A program made the position numbers and the translations under genes. From contig JAADHH010000079.1 of NCBI GenBank assembly GCA_013151955.1, positions 1 through 44,193 on the forward strand: DNA of 44,193 nt, in the 5' to 3' direction. Every line of letters starts with the position of its first letter. The stretch's first letter is position 1. Under the pieces are notes generated by a model, which did not search any database, was not told the DNA's origin, and saw nothing but the letters and a program-made list of their open reading frames with translations. The DNA comes from Chloroflexota bacterium (lineage in GTDB: Bacteria > Chloroflexota > Anaerolineae > Ardenticatenales > JAADHH01). This document shows, piece by piece, positions 38,682 to 44,193 of this stretch.

Positions 38682-39722
38682 CTACTGCACAAACCGGTTG
38701 GTATAGGCCTTGTCCACGGCGACATCCGTTGTCAGCAGGCCGCTTTTGCGCATGAACGCCTCCGAGGCGGTCCACGCCTGGGCCGACGACATCCCCAGGG
38801 TGTCACTCTTCCAGAAACCGAGCGTTTCTTTCAGGACGGCCATCTGGGCCTCGCGGTTCTCGCCGCCCGCTTCGGGAACATACCGGAGAGTCAGCTCGAA
38901 GGCCGCTTCGGGATCGGCCAGGGTATCGGCCAGGCCACGCAGGCTGGCCCGCACCATACCCTGCACCAACTCGGGGTCATTGGCAATCGTCTCTTCATTG
39001 GTGATGAGCCCGTTGGCAACCAGGTCCACATAATCCGACACGTAAAGGACGCTCGGCTTGTAACCGGCTCGACGCAATTGCAGCGGCTCGTTCGCAGCAT
39101 AGACGACTGCCGCGTCTACCTTTCCTTCGGTCAGGCTGGGGATCTGCGTGAAGCCGACCGTTTCCAGTTGCACCTTTTGCTCGTCCAGGCCGGTGGCGTA
39201 GACCAGGGCTTGCCACCCCACATAACTGGCACCAAAGAGTCCCGGTATGCCAACCTTGCGGCCTTCGAGATCGGCCGGGCGCTTGAGCCAGTCTTGCAGA
39301 GCAACCACCGCAATAGGAAACTTCCGGTACCAGTTCATCACATAAACCACGGGCAACCCTTGCGAGCGGGCCAGGAGCACCTGGTCACCGCTGCCCACCA
39401 CGAATGCACGGCTTCCTGTGCCCACCAGCTTCAACAGGTCCGACTCCATGCCGTAGTCGAATTGCAGGTTGATGCCTTCCTCGGCAAAGTACCCTTTCTC
39501 CAGGGCGACGTAGAAAGGGGCAAACTGCACGTTTGGGATGAAGCCCATGGATAAGATTACGTCACGAGTGGCCGGCTGGGGGTTCGGGGTCTCGGTCGCG
39601 GTCGCAGCAGAAGGGGCGCGATTCGTAGGAGTCGGCGTACATGCCGCCAGCGAAAGGATTAAGATGATCAAAGAAAGGGTAAGGATCAGAGGGTGTTGTT
39701 TGGGCAGCTTCATATCCGGCAT
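38682..39722 (-). CDS. ribY: RibY-type substrate-binding lipoprotein (NMT1/THI5-like)
   Basis: The 346-residue protein has a lipoprotein signal ending LSLAAC (Cys28), a Thr/Pro-rich spacer and an NMT1/THI5-like domain: MGFIPNVQFAPFYVALEKGYFAEEGI, GDQVLLARSQGLPVVYV, LEGRKVGIPGLFGASYVGW and EGKVDAAVVYAANEP. The FMN riboswitch ahead of the operon points to riboflavin or a precursor as ligand, as in the RibXY system of Chloroflexi. ATG 39722 is very close to its AAGGAG, so ATG 39713 is also possible. It follows ribX by 11 bp. Confidence 0.88.
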   Translation of the reverse strand: MPDMKLPKQHPLILTLSLIILILSLAACTPTPTNRAPSAATATETPNPQPATRDVILSMGFIPNVQFAPFYVALEKGYFAEEGINLQFDYGMESDLLKLVGTGSRAFVVGSGDQVLLARSQGLPVVYVMNWYRKFPIAVVALQDWLKRPADLEGRKVGIPGLFGASYVGWQALVYATGLDEQKVQLETVGFTQIPSLTEGKVDAAVVYAANEPLQLRRAGYKPSVLYVSDYVDLVANGLITNEETIANDPELVQGMVRASLRGLADTLADPEAAFELTLRYVPEAGGENREAQMAVLKETLGFWKSDTLGMSSAQAWTASEAFMRKSGLLTTDVAVDKAYTNRFVQ

Positions 39723-39733
39723 AATCTCCTTTT

Positions 39734-40573
39734 CTATCTCCAACGGATGATGGTTTTCTCCAGAAAGAAAACCGTTGTATACAGGGTAAGTGCCAGGGCC
39801 ACGAGAGTGAAGATCGATACGAACATGAGCGGCGTATCGAAGAGCCCGCGCGAGAGGTTCACAAGGAAACCGAGACCCTGGTCCGCACCCACAAATTCGC
39901 CGACGACGGCACCGACCACAGAAAGGGTGATGCCCACTTTTATGCCCCCAAACAGGACCGGTAACGCCGCCGGAATCTCGACCTTGGTGAGTACTTGCCA
40001 GCGAGATGCGGTGAGCGAGCGCATCAAGTCCATCCACCTTGGATCCACGGAGCGCACGCCCACAATGGTATTCACCAGGATGGGAAAAAAGACAATCAGT
40101 GCGCTGACCAGGATTTTGGATGTCAGACCATTGCCAAACCAGAGAATCAGCAAGGGGGCCAGGGCCACAATGGGAATAGCTTGCGAGGCCACGATGTAGG
40201 GCGACAACAGCCTTTCGGCTACCGGCGACTTGGCCAGCAGGTAACCGAGAATCGTGGCTACAGCGAACCCCAGAGCAAAACCGAGTACCGATTCGGTCGC
40301 GGTAACCCAGGTGTGATGGAGCAGGGTGCCATCGGCCAGCACGCTCAGGAAGCGGGCGTACACGCGCGGGGGAGAAGGGAGGATGAAGGCAGGGTAGTCC
40401 GCCCAACGAATCACCATCTCCCACAGGCCGAGGAACCCAACCACAACCAACGGCACAAGCCAGACTTCCAGCCGCCAGACCAAGGCTGCCACATTGCGCC
40501 AAGGTGCGTCTCGTTCTTGTTTCGTGTCCGTTTCCAGGAACGCAGATAGTTTGTGTAAGGCAGCTATCTCCAT
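39734..40573 (-). CDS. ribX: RibX-type ABC transporter permease
   Basis: The 279-residue SsuC/TauC-like permease has about six membrane helices and the EAA-like loop ...MRSLTASRWQVLTKVEIPAALPVLFGGIKVGI. FMN-riboswitch control and the adjoining NMT1-like binding protein assign it to riboflavin uptake. No ATP-binding subunit gene is in the window, so the transporter is incomplete here. ATG 40573 follows AGAGGA; longer frames reach into the terminator and are not credible. Confidence 0.88.
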   Translation of the reverse strand: MEIAALHKLSAFLETDTKQERDAPWRNVAALVWRLEVWLVPLVVVGFLGLWEMVIRWADYPAFILPSPPRVYARFLSVLADGTLLHHTWVTATESVLGFALGFAVATILGYLLAKSPVAERLLSPYIVASQAIPIVALAPLLILWFGNGLTSKILVSALIVFFPILVNTIVGVRSVDPRWMDLMRSLTASRWQVLTKVEIPAALPVLFGGIKVGITLSVVGAVVGEFVGADQGLGFLVNLSRGLFDTPLMFVSIFTLVALALTLYTTVFFLEKTIIRWR

Positions 40574-40635
40574 AAATCGTGTCCTCTGCACGGGAAGGTG
40601 TACGGTGCCCCCTTCCCAGCCATTGCAAACAAAAA

Positions 40636-40661
40636 GCCCGAAAGTCGTGGAACCTTCGGGC
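40636..40661 (-). terminator. Terminator of the FMN riboswitch expression platform
   Basis: On the minus strand GCCCGAA and TTCGGGC pair around a 12-base loop, followed by TTTTTGTTT. It lies between the aptamer and ribX and is where FMN would stop transcription. About 160 bases separate it from the aptamer. Confidence 0.8.
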
Positions 40662-40823
40662 AGACAAAGACGCAAAGCCACACGCCACACACGTGATCAG
40701 GCAACCGTCCAGATCGGCACGCAAGCCGTGCCAACGCAAAAGAGGTCACCCAAAAGGAGACCTCCGAGGACAGCCACACAACGACCACCCGCAGGAGCAA
40801 ATCCTGGCAGGTGCATCGTGGCG

Positions 40824-40984
40824 AACCTTCTTCCATCCGGACTATACCGTCGGCTCCGGCTTCTCACCGGATCTGCCTTGCGGCTCGTGGACTCGACAAG
40901 TGACCGCGGCCCTTGCCTTACCACCGGTCGGGAATTGGAATGTCGCCGGTTCAACAGCCACATCCTCACCCTGCCCCGAAGGTT
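40824..40984 (-). promoter_or_regulatory. FMN riboswitch (RFN element)
   Basis: On the minus strand the conserved parts appear in order: AACCTTCGGGGCAGGGTGAG, TTCCCGACCGGTGGT, GAGTCCACGAGCC, GATCCGGTGAGAAGCCGGAG, CCGACGGTATAGTCCGGATG and GAAGAAGGTT, which closes the P1 stem with AACCTTC. FMN binding should repress ribXY. Confidence 0.95.
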
Positions 40985-41003
40985 ACATATTCAATTACCT
41001 GAT

Positions 41004-41032
41004 AGTTTAGCGCACCTTGTGCAGTTTGTCAA
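41004..41032 (-). promoter_or_regulatory. Sigma-70 type promoter of ribXY
   Basis: On the minus strand TTGACA (41027-41032) and TAAACT (41004-41009) are 17 bp apart, just upstream of the FMN aptamer. Confidence 0.8.
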
Positions 41033-41076
41033 ATTCGGAACACGGTGGGGGTGGCCGGCATTCTTTTGCGTTGGGG

Positions 41077-41145
41077 TTCCACCGCCCTGGAATGGGGACC
41101 CCAGGGCTACGTCTGACCGTAGCGCCGGAATCCCCATTCCGGTGC
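41077..41145. repeat. Double-hairpin repeat, copy 2
   Basis: TTCCACCGCCCTGG...CCAGGGC, linker TACGTCTGACC, and a second hairpin CGCCGGAAT-CCCC-ATTCCGGTG. It is closely similar to the copy at 35990 and ends 10 bp after the hutH stop, so it may also act as its terminator. Confidence 0.65.
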
Positions 41146-41155
41146 GACCCCTTGC

Positions 41156-42727
41156 CTACGCCTCCGTGAGGCGATTCACGTCGCCGGCGACCTTGCCTTC
41201 GGCAACGAGCTTTCGCACAGCCTCGACGTAGGGGTACATCACCCTGTCTTGCTCGATGAAGGGGATGTGTTGCCGGATGAGCGCGTATGCCACCTGGGTG
41301 CCCTGCCCCAACCGCGTCTGCGCCCCCATCGCTCGCCGGCGAAAGTCAATCCCCTGCGCCGCGGCCATCAGCTCAATGGCCAGGATGTGCTCCACGTTGT
41401 CCAAAATCTGGCGGAGCTTGAGTGCCGCCGTGCAACCCATGCTGACATGGTCTTCCACGTTCGCCGAGGTCGGGATTGTGTCCACGCTGGCCGGATGCGC
41501 CAGGATTTTGTTCTCGGTAGCCAACGCAGCGGCCGTGTACTGCACAATCATGAAGCCGGAATTCAGCCCACCCTGTTGCGTCAGGAAGGCCGGCAGCACG
41601 TGTGTGTTCGAGGCTTCGTCGGTCAAGCGCATCACCCGCCGCTCGGAGATGTTGCCCAGCCCGCTCACCGCCAGGCCAAGATAGTCCATGGCGATGGCCA
41701 GCGGCGCACCGTGGAAATTTCCGCCCGACAGGACCGTCACCTCGTCCGTGACCTCATCGACGAACAGCAAGGGGTTGTCGGTAACGGCGTTCAGTTCGAT
41801 CTCGAACACCCAACGGGCGTAGGCAACGGCTTCCTGCACCGCGCCATGTACTTGCGGCATGCAACGCAAGGTGTACGCGTCCTGCACGTTTGGCGAATCG
41901 TGGGCGCGCGTGAACTGGCTGCCGGCGAGCAGGGCCCGCAAATGCCGCGCACAGTCTTGCTGGCGTGGATATGCGCGCAAACGATGGATGCGCGCATCGA
42001 ATGCCCGATCCGTGCCGTGCAGCGCTTCCAGGCTGAGGCAGCCGGCAACGTCGGCAGTCTGGCTCAGAAGCTCGGCGCGCGCTGTCTGCAGGACGCCGAG
42101 CGCGCACATCACCGCCGTGCCGTTCGTCAGTGCCAGCCCCTCTTTGGCGGCCAGCGTAGCCGGTTCCAACCCTGCTCGCCGCAAGGCCTCTCCCCCCGAC
42201 AAGCGCTCGCCGCAATAGACCGCCTCTCCTTCGCCAATCATCGGCAAAGTCATGTGCGCCAGCGGGGCCAGGTCGCCGCTGGCACCGAGTGAACCTTTTT
42301 GCGGAATCAGCGGATGCACGCCGGCGTTGAGCATGTCCAGCAGAAGCTGCAACGTTTGCCGGCGGATGCCCGAATGGCCGCGGGCCAGCGTGTTCGCGCG
42401 GATCAGCATGATGGCCCGTGTCGTCGGGATGTCGAACGGATCGCCCACACCGACGGCGTGGCTGACGATGATGTTGCGCTGAAGCTGCTCCACCTGCTCC
42501 GGGGCGATGACCCGATCCTTGAATGCGCCAAACCCGGTGGTAATGCCGTAGGCGATTTCTCCCCGGGCCAGCAATTGCTGCACAGCCTCTGCCGCACGAG
42601 TCACGCGGGCCTGGGCCGCCTCGTCCAGCACGACGCGCGGGCGGCCAGGTTGCCCGAAAGCCACCGCCAGCACCTGCTCTATCGTCAGGCTTTCGCCATC
42701 CAGAATACAATCACCATGTGTCGTCAC
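41156..42727 (-). CDS. hutH: Histidine ammonia-lyase
   Basis: HutH removes ammonia from histidine to give urocanate. The 523-residue protein has the self-formed MIO prosthetic group site Ala149-Ser150-Gly151 in GSLGASGDLAPLAH, YGITTGFGAF near the start, and TDNPLLF, GGNFHGAP and ENKILAHPASVDTIPTSANVEDHVSM later, all typical. It starts at a GTG (42727) with a G-rich but poor ribosome site. It lies 221 bp downstream of hutI in the same direction. Confidence 0.96.
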   Translation of the reverse strand: MTTHGDCILDGESLTIEQVLAVAFGQPGRPRVVLDEAAQARVTRAAEAVQQLLARGEIAYGITTGFGAFKDRVIAPEQVEQLQRNIIVSHAVGVGDPFDIPTTRAIMLIRANTLARGHSGIRRQTLQLLLDMLNAGVHPLIPQKGSLGASGDLAPLAHMTLPMIGEGEAVYCGERLSGGEALRRAGLEPATLAAKEGLALTNGTAVMCALGVLQTARAELLSQTADVAGCLSLEALHGTDRAFDARIHRLRAYPRQQDCARHLRALLAGSQFTRAHDSPNVQDAYTLRCMPQVHGAVQEAVAYARWVFEIELNAVTDNPLLFVDEVTDEVTVLSGGNFHGAPLAIAMDYLGLAVSGLGNISERRVMRLTDEASNTHVLPAFLTQQGGLNSGFMIVQYTAAALATENKILAHPASVDTIPTSANVEDHVSMGCTAALKLRQILDNVEHILAIELMAAAQGIDFRRRAMGAQTRLGQGTQVAYALIRQHIPFIEQDRVMYPYVEAVRKLVAEGKVAGDVNRLTEA

Positions 42728-42806
42728 AATGCCCCCCGTCGTAACTTGCCGGCCTGTGTGGCCTGACAGATTTTTCTACCTTGCCAATTGCCAATTGATC
42801 ATTGGC

Positions 42807-42947
42807 AGGACTTACGCAGTGAGAGCAGAACCAGGTGACCGGCACTTCCTCAACGCCGTTGAGAGACCAGCGATGCCGGCTTTACAGCCAAAACAAGTGC
42901 TCCAGACACGATTCTGAAGTGCCGGTCACTTTGACCGCGTAACTCCT
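42807..42947. mobile_element. Palindromic MITE-like remnant between hutI and hutH
   Basis: The outer ends AGGACTTACGCAGT (42807-42820) and GACCGCGTAACTCCT (42933-42947) are imperfect inverted copies. The inner GTGACCGGCACTTC (42835-42848) is perfectly inverted at 42916-42929. ATCATTG near both edges (42798-42804, 42948-42954) could be an old target duplication. No ORF is present. Confidence 0.55.
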
Positions 42948-42948
42948 A

Positions 42949-44193
42949 TCATTGATCGTTGATAATTCGTAACCGCCCTCGCTTGATAACCTGCTCCACC
43001 AGATTGCCCCCGAACTGATAGGCAATGTGCCGGTAGTCGGGCGCATTGACGATCAAGATATCGGCCTGTTTGCCCACCTCCAATGACCCCAGGCGATCGG
43101 CCAGACCAATGGCGTGGGCGGCGTTGATGGTGCCGGCATTCAGGGCTTCGGAAGGGAGCAACTGCTGGTAGCGACAAGCGATGGCCATCACCAACGGCAT
43201 CGCCGGACAGGGCGCGGAACCCGGATTGATGTCGGTCGTCAAGGCAATGGCGGCGCCGGCATCGGCCAAGCCGCGCGCGTCGGCAAAGTGGGTGCTCCCC
43301 AGGTTGAAATTCACCGCCGGAATGAGTACGCCGATAGTGCTGGAGGCAGCGAGCCGCACGACATCCTCCTCGCCGGTCACATCCAGGTGATCCACCGACG
43401 TAGCGCCCAGGTCGAGCGCCATGGCCACGCCCCCCAGCGCGGTGAACTCGTCTACGTGCGCCTTTGTGCGCATACCCAGTTTTTTTGCCGCCTCCAGCAC
43501 ACGTCGCGACTGGGCCACGTCGAAGGCGTTGCGTTCGCAAAACACATCTGCGAACAGGGGCACGCCACGAGCGGCGAAGGGGGACGAGCGATACCACTCG
43601 GCCACGGCCGGCAACATCTCACCGACCACCAGGTTCACGTAATCGTCTGTGCGTCCTGCATATTCGGGCGGAAGCGCGTGGGCCCCCATGAACGTAGGCA
43701 CCAAGTCTACCGGATGGGTCCGGTCCAGCTCGGCGATAGCCCGCAAGATCTTTAGCTCCGTCTCCGTATCCAGCCCATACCCCGACTTCACCTCGGCGGT
43801 GGTCGTGCCCAGAGCGAACATGGCATCCAGGCGCGTACGGGTCTCGGCCACCAGTTGTGCCGGCGTGGCCGCGCGGGTTGCGGCCGTTGTCGCAGCAATT
43901 CCGCCGCCCGCGGCCATGATTTCCAGATACGTCGCTCCCTGGATGCGCATCTCGAACTCGTGGACGCGGTCTCCGGCGTACACAACGTGGGTGTGCGGGT
44001 CCACGAAGCCGGGACAGACCACCTTGCCGGCCGCGTCGATCTGGCGCTCCGCAAGCCATGCGGCACGCAGCTCGTCCGTCGTGCCCACAGCAACGATCTG
44101 CCCGCCGGCAACAGCGATGGCGCCATCCACAATGATCCCCACATCTTGCAGCGCGTGACCCCGTTTGGGGCCGTTGGGAGCGGCACAAGTGAC
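42949..44193 (-). CDS. hutI: Imidazolonepropionase, 5' end beyond the window
   Basis: HutI hydrolyses imidazolone-5-propionate to formimino-glutamate in histidine breakdown. At least 414 residues are present. Metal-binding HTH is in PGFVDPHTHVVYAGDR, followed by EVKSGYGLDTETELKIL, KAHVDEF, DHLDVTGEEDV and ALTTDINPGSAPCPAMPLVM. The frame stays open to the window edge (LVTCAAPNGPKRG-type N-terminus is visible), so the start lies outside. hutU and a formiminoglutamate-processing gene are not in view. Confidence 0.95.
   Translation of the reverse strand, partial: VTCAAPNGPKRGHALQDVGIIVDGAIAVAGGQIVAVGTTDELRAAWLAERQIDAAGKVVCPGFVDPHTHVVYAGDRVHEFEMRIQGATYLEIMAAGGGIAATTAATRAATPAQLVAETRTRLDAMFALGTTTAEVKSGYGLDTETELKILRAIAELDRTHPVDLVPTFMGAHALPPEYAGRTDDYVNLVVGEMLPAVAEWYRSSPFAARGVPLFADVFCERNAFDVAQSRRVLEAAKKLGMRTKAHVDEFTALGGVAMALDLGATSVDHLDVTGEEDVVRLAASSTIGVLIPAVNFNLGSTHFADARGLADAGAAIALTTDINPGSAPCPAMPLVMAIACRYQQLLPSEALNAGTINAAHAIGLADRLGSLEVGKQADILIVNAPDYRHIAYQFGGNLVEQVIKRGRLRIINDQ

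Noticed and set aside
39720-40739. Long upstream extension of the ribY reading frame through ribX and the terminator region (685 residues in all)
   Set aside because: The extra part is antisense-like/out-of-frame sequence over ribX with no family resemblance. The lipoprotein signal and ribosome site place the start near 39722.
41249-42292. Plus-strand 347-codon open frame opposite hutH
   Set aside because: A shadow frame of hutH with low-complexity His/Arg/Gln-rich translation and no start signal.

Overview
This window looks like a piece of a Chloroflexota (Chloroflexi) chromosome, probably Anaerolineae-like; that placement is inference. The supports are high GC, a single-membrane style polysaccharide cluster, a T-box controlled trpE with a fused trpGD, an FMN-riboswitch ribXY transporter, AIM24/TIGR00266 and DUF4332 proteins, and a secreted protein ending in a PLIRRN-type tail. 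No rRNA, tRNA, CRISPR array, prophage or intact transposase was seen.

Layout. 1-3.3 kb: an M20 peptidase, then an HtrA-like protease translationally coupled to a LuxR regulator whose receiver domain lacks its phosphoacceptor. 3.4-6.3 kb: larE-larB-larC, which build the nickel-pincer nucleotide cofactor, behind a consensus promoter. 6.4-9.1 kb: a low-GC orphan gene, a degenerate EAL-HDOD protein with a coupled leader ORF, a DUF4332 helix-hairpin-helix protein and a 46-residue ORF. 9.5-18.6 kb: a tightly overlapping exopolysaccharide operon (three glycosyltransferases, a methyltransferase, a Wzz-type chain-length protein, two Wzy/O-antigen-ligase-like membrane proteins, then a lipoprotein).

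18.7-22.5 kb, minus strand: AIM24 protein, cupin, then queD/PTPS-folK-patatin behind a DNA-methyltransferase remnant. 22.6-27.1 kb: a tryptophan operon (Trp T-box, trpE, trpGD fusion, YjjG-like HAD phosphatase). 27.1-29 kb: hpf, trxB and a small zinc-type protein, divergent from fhs (formate-THF ligase) and a TusA-like protein without its cysteine. 31-36 kb: an orphan PhnD-type lipoprotein, a MocR regulator, and coaX with a membrane HExxH protein. 36-38.7 kb: a pRiA4b ORF-3-like gene and a secreted repeat protein. 38.7-41 kb: FMN riboswitch-ribX-ribY. 41.1 kb to the end: hutH and hutI (histidine degradation; hutI runs off the window).

The most unusual signal lies between genes. There are four copies of a 91-107 bp palindromic element with GTATCTTCTC terminal inverted repeats and intact 8-bp direct repeats at each insertion, in two internal sequence subfamilies, some nested in older palindromic repeats. 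A second, unrelated 146-bp element has 16-bp inverted ends and 6-bp direct repeats, and several other hairpin families are present. Many promoters can be read directly as -35/-10 pairs with exactly 17-bp spacing.
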